The position numbers and the translations under genes were made by a program. This document shows, piece by piece, positions 48,960 to 61,192 of a stretch of 64,000 nt of DNA. The DNA lies in contig NC_088790.1 of NCBI RefSeq assembly GCF_949628265.1, forward strand, positions 7,816,545 to 7,880,544, read 5' to 3'. The stretch's first letter is position 1; each line of letters opens with the position of its first letter. A model generated the notes under the pieces. That model was not told where the DNA came from. It made no database searches and saw nothing but the letters and a program-made list of their open reading frames with translations. This DNA comes from Cloeon dipterum (lineage: Eukaryota; Arthropoda; Insecta; Ephemeroptera; Baetidae).

Positions 48960-50205
48960 ACGAACCAACAAACTATAAAAAGAAAACCAGGAATCAGCCC
49001 TGAAAGTTTGAAAAAGCCCACAAAGACCCGACAAACTAGACGTACAGTTTTGGTTTGAAAAGACAAATAATGGTGCCGTTGCAAACTACTATTTGCACCT
49101 CTCTCTCGGCTCGAATGTTTTCTGTATTCAAACCTCCTTGGAGCCGGCACCGGCAAGGGCGGCAAGATCTTCCTCAAGCAACATTTCCGTGTAAATAGTG
49201 TGTTATTCTCTCATCAGTCCCAGACTGGTCCCAGATATGCATGTTATGTAGTTGTTATCGTTGTTATTATTCATCAGAGCCGCCAGTGTTATTTTGTTTA
49301 GTTTCTCAAATTCTTAAAATTGAACTACATACTTATAATAAGCTCATTAATCTCATTATGCAACGCAACTAGATACATAAAGTAATAAGGTAATTTAGGA
49401 ATCTACCAGAAATTGACAAATTAAAAGTAAAACAGATATGACTCATTTTATGTTAATCTATCAATGCAGTTCTATGTTATTATTTTCGTTATTCTGCGAT
49501 CATAGTTTAGCCATATGGGTACAAATTTCTATTTTACCCTTTTAACCATCTCCGGATTTCTATTATTTATCGTTATTTGTTTGTGAAATCCTTACTAAGT
49601 ATCCTAAATATTTTTGATATTATGTTACATTCGATCTGAGGATTCGCTGTCAAGAAAGTGGATTATGAATTTTAAAAAAGGACTAACATATTTTTTCTTT
49701 ATATCACCGAGTTAACTTTTTCTAGGGTTAACTCTAGGTTCAATTTGGCATATATGTCATATATTATAGCACAGTTAAAAAGAGATAAATTTCAAATTGC
49801 CCTCATTTAATTTTAGTAATAACTACATAATGTATAATTTTATTATTGTACATTATCACAATTATTTTACTATATTAGGCCGAGACAATTTGTATTGATG
49901 AGTTAAATACAAATTAATTTGAAATTAACGAAATTCCCTAATATTATAATACATAAATTACGATAAAAATAATTATTTGTTGTGAATGTATATAGTGAAT
50001 TGGTATAAAATCGCAGTTGCCGCTTGCCATTAGATTGTGCTTAATTGTTCTTTTTACGAAATATAATTATGTTGATTTTTTTGTTCCTTTCATTAGGTTA
50101 AAATAAACGTGGTTTCTATTTTAATTACGTTAATCTCTGATTTGAAGTTTAATATTTCATTATTTTTACTGAAAATATAGAAATACCTATTTTAAGAAAA
50201 AGCTT
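48960..50205. other. AT-rich region upstream of NDUFB11, no gene seen
   Basis: Begins with the NDUFB11 leader and promoter (no TATA; a TCAG initiator-like motif near 48960). From 49.2 to 50.2 kb the DNA is very AT-rich and has no coding features. Confidence 0.5.
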
Positions 50206-50307
50206 TTATATTTGTGCATTTGGGTTCACTTTATCCAATTCGGCCTGACGCTGTGCATAAAGTGCGGCAACAGCAAGTAGAGCGAAGAACACAAAGAATG
50301 GAATGAA
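50206..50307 (-). pseudogene. Signal-peptide-like exon fragment without start or acceptor
   Basis: A 33-codon minus-strand frame (stop TAA at 50208-50206) reads FIPFFVFFALLAVAALYAQR, then QAELDKVNPNAQI. The first 18 residues are a convincing insect signal peptide core, of the kind that normally follows a two-codon M-K exon. There is no ATG at its start, the codon before it is TAA, and no AG acceptor lies within reach. A branch-point-like CTAAT sits about 10 bases upstream. It is most likely a decayed second exon of a small secreted-protein gene. A functional gene with a non-standard start is less likely. Confidence 0.4.
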
Positions 50308-50839
50308 TTAGATTAAATTTTAGCAACGTGTGCATGCTCGTCATACTAATTTGCGGTCACTGAATTCATTTAGATTAGCGCGGACTTTTGTTTCCGCTGC
50401 GCTAAATTTAATCGAATTTGCGCATATTTCTGCTATTCATCTAGAGTTAGTTGTTAACGTTGAACGTGCAGTGTGTGCTGCAAAATGAAACGAAGTGTTT
50501 TATTATTTCATAATTTTATTTGACATAAAATCATTTAAATAAATGGCAATTACAAACCAGCAGAATTAACTTCTCGTTGAAAATATTTACATCTTTTTCA
50601 TATTTTATTACCTGGTGCATTTTGGGTTAAATAATTATTGATCTATCATATAATTGAGCTTTCAACTGCATTCTGCATAATTATTATGTCGTCGTAATCG
50701 TATCCGGGCTTAATGAAAATAATTATTAAATAAGAAATTCACGTCATTCTCAACACACTGCACTGGAGAGTATTTTGATGAACTGGGAATTAAGGCAGTC
50801 TCAGGCACACAATTATTATTAAAATAAGTCGCCGGCAAA
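50308..50839. other. 3' flank of the large secreted gene, with a hairpin
   Basis: Contains TTTATT on plus at 50604-50609, a probable poly(A) signal for the minus-strand matrix-like gene. An imperfect inverted repeat lies at about 50373-50405. No coding sequence apart from the fragment at 50.2-50.3 kb. Confidence 0.5.
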
Positions 50840-53800
50840 TCACTCGATACTGAAGGGCAACTGGTCCATGTCGCCTTTGGTCTTGACACACCTGCCCTTG
50901 TAGCAAATTTCAGTCTCTAGTGAGATTTCCGTGGTGGTTGAGGTGCCGATGATTCTGTTTGGCGCCGCCGTCGTTGCGACCTCCTCGTCGGGCACTGTTG
51001 TGCTCTCCTGGGTCGTAAAGTCTTCAGGCTCGAGGGAGGTACTCTCGGCGGAGATTTCTGACGTGACTGGCTCTTCTGGAGTTGTCACCACAGGTGCCTC
51101 AGTGGTGGTGGTGGTGGTGGAGGTGGTGGTTGATGTGATATGGATCGATTCGACGTCAAGTGTTTGATGCGAGGTTGTTGTCGTTTCCTTCACATCTAAA
51201 TTTGACAGCTTGGCGTTGCTCTCCTCTGCTTTGTCACTACTTTTGCCATTATTCAAATTTGCTGACGCGATATTTTGCGACTCGGCAGTCTCGAAAACAT
51301 CTGCTGTCAGTGGCCTTTTCTTCAAACGGATTCGTCGCTTGACGTTATTTACCTGAGGGCAGAATTTTCGTTATATTTTTTGTTATATACATGATATTGG
51401 TGCTGCGATTCCAGTGAATGATGATGGCCGTTGGACGTTAAGTTTTGATTAGTGGGAGATGCATGAGGGGAGATGGTAGGTGCGAAGCTCAAGGACCAAC
51501 CTTAATTTTGGCAGAGAACTTTGGCTTCTCAGTTTCGACTTCATCCGAAGACTCTTCGGCTAAGACCGTAGGTACGGCGTCGGTAGAAGCGACGACTTCT
51601 TCTTGTTGAGGCACTTCGTCGGTTGTCGCAACATCTGTGGTCACCTCTTCAGTGACAACTTCTTCCTCATTAGTTTCTCCTTCGCTGTATTTACTCTGGT
51701 AGAACTCCTTTGGAACAAGATCTCCCAGCTGTTGAACGCTGATCTGCTCTGACCTTTGGCTTTCTTCAACCTTGAATTCGGGGTCTTCACTCTCGTAGAA
51801 ATTGTTCCTGTGCCCTGCCCTCAAACGTGGCCTGTAGACAGAAGCAGGCTGATCCTCATCGACTTCGTACCCCTCGGGATAATTTTGTCTTGGTCTGTTG
51901 GCGGAAACTCTCTTCCTAGGTGGAGCTGGTGCCTCTTCGACTTCTTCCTTGACCTCTTCAACGTTGTCCCGCGCTGTCTCAGCCTCCAGGCTCTTCGAGT
52001 AAGTCACGCCGGTCTCTATTCTGTGCTCCTCATTCCTTACTGATTTTTGCAAAAGTCTGCCAACGGCCGGCCTCTCACCTGTAGCAACTTGCTGCCTCCT
52101 GGAGTTCCTTACCGCAGTGCTGCGAGCAGGAATAGTTTTTTCACTTTCGTTTTCTGCTTGATTAGCTGGGACTGGCCGGACAACTCGTCTCCTCTGGCCA
52201 ACGCCAAAGTTCTTGAAGCGACGGGGAGGTTCAGTGGCTGGCTCTTGCTTTTCTGTCTCTTGCTCGACTTGTTCGGGAACATAGACTGGGGACTCGTTTG
52301 TCACTCTTTCAGCAGTGACACCTTGCCTGACAGGCTTGTTGAGCTCAATATCTTCCTGATTGCGGCTTCGCACGACCTGCGGTCTGGCCCTGACTCTGGT
52401 TCTCTCGGGTTGATAACGGCGAGTGTTTTCTGTCGCTGATTCAGGCTCGGCTTCGGTGGTAGTAGTGATGCGGGCGCGAACGACAGTACGACTGCGGGTG
52501 CGCTGAGGGTTGCTCTGTCTTACGTTGTCGGTTTCTCCCTCCTCAGCGGTATTCACGCGGACGCGTTGTCTCACGCGACCTCTTGGCCTAGCTGGAGCGT
52601 TGTTGGCAACGTCATTGGCAGCAACAGGCACTCTCTGTCGTGTGCGTTGGGGCTCAACAACAGTAGGAGTTTCGGACGCCACCTCTACTACAGGTGCTTC
52701 AGTTTCAGAAACGACTTCCGGAGCAGCAGTTGTTGACTGAGTGTAATACTCGGGTACAGCAGTGGGAGCAAATGGTGTAGCTGAGAACTGCCTGACAGGT
52801 GTGTGCGGCGATGGCGAAGCAGTCGGGTAGTTCAAAGGACTGGGAGAAGCCTCAACTACAGGCTCTTCAGGATACACGGGTTTGAGATTAATAGTGGCGC
52901 TGTTGTCGGCATAAGTCACTCCACTCTGTGGGATAACAGCCGGCTGAGTGTGGAAGGCGTTTTCGAACTGGAATGATGGGAACTGTGGCCTCACTTCAAA
53001 GTGCTGCTGTCTTGAAGGAATCTGGGCAAAGTTCTGGAAATCGTTGAAAGATGAGATTTGAGTGGGCTGAGGGTAGTTGGGTGCTTCAGTCTGAACCAAA
53101 TTTTCGACGTTGGTGCGCTGCAGCTCTGGTACATCTTCCTCTTCTTGCACCACAACCTCTGGCTCGGGTGTCGTAGTTCTTTGACGAGGAACAGGTCTGC
53201 GTCCACGGTTGGCTGGTCTTCTTTCAACATTTTCTTCTCTGACGGCAGGTGCAGGAGTGCCTCGGTGCTGATTTCTAGTACGAGTGACTTGCCTAGTCGT
53301 AGGGGCCTCAGTAGTGGTTGTGGTCGTGGTGGTCGTTGGTGGCTCGGTGACAGGCTCAGTCACGATCTCGTTGATGATTTGAGGCTCAGTGACGACTGGC
53401 TCCTCATTAAACTGAAATTGGTTGTGGACAAAGTGGGAGCGAGGGGGTTGTGTTTGAGGAATTGTTTCCTGCTCGAAGAAAGTATGCGGTTGCACGTGCT
53501 GAGCAGGAGTTACTTTTTGGTGGATGAACTGCTCGACATGCTGCTGTGGGCGGTGGTGCTGCCTATTATGGTGCTGCCTGGGGAAATTTTGCTGCTGAGG
53601 AGGAGGAGGAGCGAAAGCCGGCTGTTGTGGCTGGAAAACTTGCTGCTGTGGAGGGAAAACTTGCTGTTGGGGTTGAGGCGGCCCAAAAGCTTGCTCATCC
53701 TGATAGATAAATTGTGGCTGCTGAGGTGCTGGGCGTCTTTGTTGATGCCTTTGAGGCTGCGTGAAGGATGGAATTTGTTGGGGACGAGGAACCGGAGCCT

Positions 53801-55328
53801 GAGGAGCTTGAAATTGAGTAGGGTTGAACGGAGCCTGAGTAGCTTGAAATTGAGTAGGGTTGAACGGAGCTTGAGTTTCAGCTTGAGGAGGGTTGAACGT
53901 AGATTGAGCTTGAGGGGGGTTGAACGGAGCCTGAGTTTGAGCTTGAGGAGGGTTAAACTGATGAGTTACAGACTGAGGCTGGAAGGACGGTCTATTTCTA
54001 TTCGACTGCAGAGAGTTGACCAGCAAGGGGATAGCAGGGTTGATACCTTGATCTTCATTGTTTTCAAACTGAGGAATCTGCTGAGGAATAGGTTGACTGT
54101 GGATGGCTCTACCGGAAGGCCCAAACACAACTGATCCGATGTGAGGCGAGGGGAATGGAATTTTGTTGTAGCCTTGAGGAGGATTGTAACTGAGAGGTGC
54201 CACAAAGAATGGGAATTGTTCGACCTTACGTTCTACCCTGTTAGTTTCCAAGCTGTTCAAGTAGGGCAATTCAAATTTGGCGTATCCTTCAGGTGGTGAC
54301 ATTTCAGCGGGGCCGACAAAAATATGTGGAGGAGGATCCTGCTTGTCAGGAAGTTGGTCCAAAACTGGAATAGTGGTTGCGTCTTTCAGAGTCTCCAAAA
54401 CATCTGAAACGGTGAGCTTGGTCGTAGATTCAGGTTTACCACCGGTCAAGTACACGGCCAGAGGAGGCTGGTGAGGAGCAGGCTGATTTTTGGGCAACTC
54501 GGATGGCTGAGGGAATCGCTGCTGGAATAGATTCTCTTGCTCTCGCAGATTACTGACGGGTTTCTTTTGCTGCTGAATTTTCTTCTGTTCGACTTCCTGT
54601 CTGATTCTTTTTTCTTGCGCCTCACGTCTCTTAAAGTCCTCCTCCTGAATTTTCTTGCGTTCCTCCTGATCTCTCTGCACAGCAATGCGCTGTTGTTCCT
54701 GGTCAAAAAGTTGCTGCTGATTTCCAAAAGGTGAAGGACTCCTGTTGAATTGATTGATTACATCCTGGGGTGCACGCTGTTGCACAGGCACGACGTTGGA
54801 TTGTCCTTGGAAGGGTGGCAAAGCGTCAACAGGAACATAGACCAGTTGCACTTCTTCCTGCGGTACTGTTTGGTTTTGTTGTTTCACAGGGGCGACTTGT
54901 GGCTGCTGTTGAGGTGGCAATTGTGGCTGCTGTTGAGGCGGCAGTTGTGGCTGCTGATTAGCAAATTGAAATTGTTGAGGAGGTCCTTGCTGAAGGAAAG
55001 GTGGAGGAACCGCGGTCCTGAAGGCGGGTGGGAACCTAGGAGGTGGCCCAACCGACGCCTGTCCGGGGAACCTGAAAGGGTTTTGTTGCTCTCGTGGAAA
55101 TCCAAACTCGTTTCTGATCTGACGAGGACCCTGGCGGAAAAGGAAGGGTTGCTCTGCAGGAGGTCTCAAAATTGTGGGCACATCTTCTTGTGCAGCGACT
55201 TCCAGGTCTCGTGGCTTAATGACGGGAACCCAGTCTGTCCTGTCTATTTGTTTGATGGGCTGACTCCATTCGGGCTTGTCGGCTGTAGCCGTAGCTATCA
55301 GAAGAGCGAATGCGCAAAAGCGCATCAT
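50840..55328 (-). CDS. Large secreted Pro/Gln/Thr-rich matrix-like protein (1446 aa, 2 coding exons)
   Basis: No named family; an extracellular matrix or chitin-associated role is inferred. Coding exons (minus): 55328-51501 (1276 codons) and 51352-50840 (170 codons), both phase 0. The acceptor TTTGTTTCAG lies directly before ATGATG, so the leader is in another exon. Signal peptide: MMRFCAFALLIATATA. Then come a Gln/Pro-rich part with tandem QLPPQQQP units, a charged Arg/Glu/Gln helix (QRDQEERKKIQEEDFKRREA), and a non-repetitive segment at about 325-400 (PPPHIFVGPAEMSPPEGYAK ... SYNPPQGYNKIPFPSPHIGS) that is the best domain candidate. Next are FNPPQAQ-type repeats, His/Gln-rich stretches, Thr runs (PTTTTTTTTTE) and many Arg-Thr-Arg repeats. 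The second exon is Thr/Glu-rich with one Cys pair (EICYKGRCVKTKG). The first exon's donor is weak (AAG|GTTGGT); unspliced, the protein would end KVGP. Confidence 0.85.
53820..53960 (-). repeat. Tandem repeats encoding FNPPQAQ/FNPTQFQ units
   Basis: Four to five imperfect units of roughly 30-40 bases inside the large exon encode QAPFNPPQAQ, STFNPPQAETQ, APFNPTQFQAT and APFNPTQFQAP. The period and conservation suggest recent slippage or unequal exchange in a coding region. Confidence 0.85.
54890..54955 (-). repeat. Tandem repeats encoding QPQLPPQQ
   Basis: Two to three near-identical 27-base units encode QPQLPPQQ in the N-terminal part of the matrix-like protein. Confidence 0.85.
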
Positions 55329-58300
55329 CTGAAACAAAAATATCTTATGGTTAAAATTGCTGTTTAACAAATAAATATTTTAACATTAGTCATTGTAGTT
55401 TGTATAAGCCTATGCTCTCGAGGCTTTCATCATTTTCAAGTTTAAATTAGAAGTCCGAAACTAGAAGAGCAGGGCAGTTATGTAGAAATATATAAAATAA
55501 AAGCTACATACACTGAGGAAACTGCTTCGAATTTCTACTTGAAAATGAGCTATTGTATCTTTTCATTTAAGTAAATAATTTTCATATGTAATTAGTTTGT
55601 ATTAATCTTTCGCGCCTCGTCAAAAATAGTGTCACGAAAAATGAGCGAAGAAAATGGCAGAGAAACTGTTAGATTTTCTTCTATCCTCCTTCCGCACGTC
55701 GAAAAAAGATAATGCTACTTTTACTTCTGACCACGATTATTTTTTGTGTTTCGAGCGCACGTGAATAAATATTGGGACGGGTGCTGTCTAATTAATATTC
55801 CGAAAAAGGAGAGGATCTCGGAGCGGAGAAATGCAGCACACCGTTGTTCAGCGCGGTGTCGTGTGCGTTGGAAACGAGCATAAATATCATATGTAAACGC
55901 AGCGAGTAGCAGGCGTGAGTAGGGTGTTGCTTTTCCCATTGTCGGCGGATTTATTGGAGAATGAAAGTTTAAGGTCATAGAAAGGAAATGCTCGGCGACG
56001 CCGCTTCGTCGTCATCCCATCCATCTACACTCTGCATCGTTTATTAACATGTGAATAAGCAAGCGGGCAGTTGTTAATACACGCTACTTTCACCTGCCGC
56101 GCGTCTGTGGCTGCGAGCGCTTAAGAAACGAGAGATACACGATGATGTTCCCATAGAAGAAACTGCGTCTCCTTTTGAAAATATTTCAGCTCGTCAAATT
56201 ATAGAGCGTGCTAGCAGCACACACCTACCGGTTAGCGGCCGGCTGCTACACATACTTCTGGCGTACAAGGTGAAAGGCGAATTTCTTTTTTTATCAATTA
56301 ATTTCTCCTCGGGATGTTGCGCCGCTCTGTGTGTGTGTGAGTGCCCAGTTTTGCGGGCGGCACGCTGTTTCGAGCAACAATAGTCATGCCTCAATTGTTT
56401 TATAGATCTCGCACACACTCAAACATCGCGAACGCGAAAAGAAATTAGCGAGATTCCGGGAGGTGCGCGCGGCAGAGATCGAAAATCAAGGCTGGCGGCG
56501 CTCGCTCGCTGGCATCCCGGCGCCTCGCTACGCGAACAGCAACAGGCCTTTTTTCATCCCGTCCGCTGCTGGGGATTTTGCCAAACAAGAAAAGTTTCTG
56601 ACACGAAAGGAAGAAGCGTGTGTGTGTCTCCATCAATAAAATCGTCGTTGGTCAGCAGAGATTTTCTCTTTCCGAACAAGACCCGGATCTAGCTCGGCGG
56701 CTGCCTCTGAAAGTTGCTGATTTATGCGTGCAAAAAAGCATCCCACCCAGCTCGCTTTATTCGTGCGCTGCAAATATTTCACTTTCCGCTGCTTCGTGGG
56801 CCCGATCCGGGAAAAAGTAGCAGTTTTATTATTTGGAGAGATGCTCACTTGTCACATTGCGTTTGTTTTTGCATTGAGAGCGAAAGTGACGTGTTCTTCG
56901 CGGATTAACTGATGACCGGCGTTGGCGGACGCCGCTCCCTTCGTTTAAAGTGAAAGAGATGCAAGGAAAGAAACGGATGCCGGCGAAAGGTTGCAAACGG
57001 ATACAAAATCCCAGTGGGCCGCGTCATACGCGTAGACGCAAAAATCCATTGCGCCACAGACAAACGGACGTCTCTCCTTATTCATCACTCTGAACAATTA
57101 GAAAGAGAAAATCAATGAGTCAACGCAATTTAATATAGGCAAACCGCAGCAATAACGTAATTCCTTCGGTTAATCCCCGCGTGTTAGCGGCACTTTCGAT
57201 CGATCCTCGCGTGATGCAAGCGTGCGCGAGTTTGTTTTCCTTTAGCAGGTGCGTAACCGCGAACAATTGAATTTTCTTCCTGTTTAGTCTCCTCACACGG
57301 GTGCACGCACTCAAACAGATTTACTAGAAAGTTACGCCTCGTCAATTTCGTGGGACACTTTTACTATTTTAAGGCAGGTGACAATCAGAGGCTTTTCTCG
57401 CGAGTGAGCTGGAAATGGTCCGGTTGCATCAGCTTTAATTCGCACCTGCTCTACAAACTAGCATAATTTAATTTTCTTTTGGAAATTGTGACGGCTTCCG
57501 CATACAAATGGCTCTTCTCGTCTAAAGCTGCTATTTTAAGCCGGTGTGGTGCCCCCGAGGCTGTATCAAATTGACTTGATTTCATAAGGCTAGCGGACGC
57601 TGCGATTAGCAAACATCTATCAAATGCCTTTTCATAATAATCTCGGCTAAGTATACGTTTTCACCTCGTTACATAAGTATAGCGGTGCTGTGTCATTCGG
57701 CTATCGCACAAAAAGTTGCTCATTATTTACGTGCTTGCTTAGCGTGAGCCGGCGAAAAATGCATTACGGAGCAAAGAACGGTGATAATTCACGCAACCGG
57801 CCGATAAGCAGACACACGAGAGATTATTGCGCCGGCTGAGTTGATGCAGACGTGCGGTGATACACTTTCACACGCACCTAGCATACGACCGCCGCAGCCG
57901 CCGCAGGTGCTGCTGAGCGGCTTACATGACATATTGGGCAGCGAGAGTAATTTCACGAAGAGAAGAAAGAAAGGGAAATCGGTGCGCGTTGATCTTCTCA
58001 CATGGATTTTCCCGTTGCTGCAATAAGGAGTTGGAGGGCCGCAGCCCCGAACTCATAAAAGAAAAAGTGCCATGATGGATCTGATCCACCACCTGCCTGC
58101 CGCACAATCGAAATAATGCGGCGGCTGCACCTGTGAGGCTCACTTCCGAGAAGTGCTCTCCGATCACGCTCGCTTTCATCTCAAAATTCGCCTTCGGGTC
58201 TTCTTTTCGGCTCGTGTGCGTAGTTTATTCATCGCTGCGCGGAGATCATTAGAGAAACAGAAAGCAGAGCAGAAAAGTCTGTCCGTGTGTTTGCGGCGAT

Positions 58301-61078
58301 AAACCAAGCGTGGCCGACGGCCGACATACAAAGTGAATCCGAGCCGGACGGCCCAGCTTTGCGTCGCTTTCCACAAAGTCGGTACGTGGGCCAAATATCC
58401 GATGGCATGCCGGCCGGGTTTTTGCGCTAAATAAAAGCCGAGCCGACGAGAGCAAAAAGCAGTTTCTGTTTGGCTTTTGCTGCCCGCCGTAAAACTACCC
58501 TTTATCGAGCCGGCACAGACAAGTTTCGCTTTCTTACGCCCGTTTTACCGGCTGCCTCTTTGCAGATAATTTTCCGCGCACCAATTAGCCTGGAAGTGCT
58601 TCACCAACTTAGCAAACTTCGCCCGTTTGCAGCATGATTTGCGCGGCAACTTGCGCCCTAAATTTCACCAGAGTATTATCGAAAGCGGGCGCTGTGAAAA
58701 TTCGGAAAAGTAACTCACTCCGCGGGAATTTTGCAGGAAAATACTCCGCATCGCGCGAGTGATTAGTTATGAAGCTTTAATGGTGCGTTTACCATGCGCA
58801 GGAATTTTTACTGCCGAGCATAAATCGTACAGTCAGCGTGGCACACAAAATAAATTTTTCTCTCTTGTTTCAGCAGGGTGTGCGTTTCGTTTCGTGCGAG
58901 GCTTTCTAAAAGAATTAAAAAATAACCTCCAGTGAAACTTCTCCCATATTCAAAATAGGCCTCCAACACACACCTTGGCACTTTCCTTGTCAACATTTAT
59001 TGCAGGCAATTAAGCCACCGAACGACAGCAGTATTAATTGTGAGAAATTCGACAAAAGAGGAAACACGGTAAACATTAACAGAGTTATTTCAGAGAAGCA
59101 AGCTCCACTAACTAATAGTTTTTCGCACGCAATCAGCTGTAAAAATTGGTATGCGAGACTAATTGCTTAACGAGTTCATCGGCAGTGAATTAGGAAAGCC
59201 ATAAGCAGTCATTGAAGAATCGGTGCCGAGGAGGCAATTAATCGTCAAGAGGTTCACAAAGCCGATTTGCTCCGCAAGTGCAGAATTCCCGCGCAGCTGT
59301 GCTGACACTGAACACGGCAAGTCTCATTGTCAGCCGAGTAAGTAATTAGTCCGTGAGATCATGAGTTTCCTGTGTTACGCAAACTATAAATGCTTTTTTT
59401 CTCTTTCTTTTCTTTCTCCGCGCGCGTCTTGTTGCAATTTTCAAGATGAGTAACCTCAAGAGGGTTTAATTAATAGCTGAGCCAGCGTTGTTAACAGGTT
59501 AACGGGTCTCTTAAGTGCATCCTTCTGACTCCGAAGGGTGAGAATTAATTTCAAGCAGGGCTGCGCCTCTTGATTAATCCTCTTCTCGAGCTCCTCTCGC
59601 AACAGACGAGGACTCTCTAATCCGATTTTAAAACTGGCTCAAGAGGCAAAAGTTAGCAAATTGGATGAACTCTCGAGAAAATGCAATGTTTTGAAACTTA
59701 AATTGCTGACGATAAACCAATAAAAAGTAAACTTCGCATCACTGCCTCTTTATGTGGCACATTCTTGGAATCACACGCCATTAGATTCCACCCGTAAAAA
59801 GAAAAGAAAAAGTGAGCCGCGAAAATCGGATCCCAATTTGCTAAATTCGCGGCGAAGAAAGCGGCCAATCCTTATTTCCGTCTCTCGGAAACTCATCAGT
59901 CGCGTGTGCACCTTAATTGGCCGCGGCGTGTGCCAATAATCCGCTCGGACGGAGAGGCGTGGATGTTAAAAAATTTCGAGCAGCCAGCCCTGATCATTAA
60001 GTATTGCTTCACACTCTCGGAACGCTCTGTGCCCATCTAAGCTCACTCTCATTAATCTACTTTCACTAATTATACACGATATCCTCGTGAAATGGATGCT
60101 GTTTGCGCTCCGGCGTCTCGCATTAGACACACGAGAAATTGATAATTACGCGCGGCCACTCGGAATAGACTGATAACGCACGTGCACGGGCAATGCACAC
60201 ACACACACACACACCGCGAGTTTTGCTTTGCTGTCAACGAGACGCACGCCGGCGTGAAATCTGTGTCAAAATCTCCGTATAATGCCGCGCGGCAGCCGCT
60301 GCCAATTGATTTCTCAGAAAATTTATAGCCGCGCCGTGCGAAAATAGAAATCTCAAGAGGATGAGAGAAGAGAGGTTATTGCCGAAATTATCGAACACAA
60401 TGCAGCCGCGCACGTCGACAAATCGGTGTGAAAACGACCGTAAAATTTTGATTCATGGTTCATGGGAGATGAAATATTATTAGTTGGAAACGACGTAGCA
60501 TGATTAATTTTAAATCGATCATTACCTACTTGGGTGCTTTTGAATTATTTTAAGAGGGTGTTTTATATATTACATGGAAAAATGAGTAAAAGAATTCTCG
60601 ATTAAAAACCTGAACCAGGAAAGGAAAAGATTTGGCTCGGCAATTTTTAATTAATAATCCAGCCAAGCACATACTAAAATTAATTTTGCAGCGATGTATG
60701 ATTCTTATTTAAATCTTTACCCTGACATTTTCTTGATTTCTTTGATCTTAAAGCCTCCGGCCCTGTGATATTTTTAATAATCTTTAACGGTACGGTAGCA
60801 AAACAATGGATTTTGAATAAGACTTCCTTCACATAATTTTCAAAGCTCAATTTAACGAGTGATTGTAATTTATAATTTTTTTAAATGCAATCATATGAAT
60901 GAATTAGTTTTTAGACTAAATTGAATCAAAGATGGCTAAAACTAAAGATTGATTTTCAATATTTTAAAAATTTATAAAATAATTTTTAAAAAATTATAAA
61001 AGTGAATGAAAAATAATTAAATAAAATTTAAAAGCCGTTACTCATCTAAGCAATAGAGTAAAGGAAAATCAATCGTAC
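55329..61078 (-). other. Probable 5' intron of the matrix-like gene; no other gene seen
   Basis: A 5.75 kb region between the acceptor at 55330-55329 and a candidate donor at 61078. It contains AT-rich and CG-rich patches and a (CA)9 tract at 60196-60214. No open frame has recognised content. The strongly AT-rich segment 60.5-61.05 kb directly follows the donor. Assignment as one intron depends on the proposed 5' exon being correct. Confidence 0.45.
60196..60214. repeat. (CA)9 microsatellite
   Basis: Perfect CA tract in non-coding DNA. Confidence 0.9.
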
Positions 61079-61192
61079 CTTGTCACCTCTTCTAATTCGG
61101 ATCGATCGATGAAGGAGTCTGAAGGCGAATCAACCCAGGAGCGTTGAGAGGCTGCACTCGCACTACAGAGCGTTTCCACGGCGTCTGACGCT
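61079..61192 (-). other. Candidate 5' UTR exon of the matrix-like gene
   Basis: On the minus strand, ACATTCAGCGTC gives an initiator-like start near 61192, and the sequence runs 114 bases to a donor GTGACAAG|GTACGA at 61079/61078. The stretch has no ATG at all, so joined to the acceptor before 55328 the first ATG would be the signal-peptide Met. An AAATAATAA motif about 28 bases upstream is a weak TATA. The link is inference; transcript data are needed. Confidence 0.4.

Noticed and set aside
53058-54134. Plus-strand open frame of 358 codons
   Set aside because: It is antisense to the Pro/Gln-rich repeats of the matrix-like protein; Leu/Ser/Arg-rich composition mirrors the opposite strand and no motif is present.
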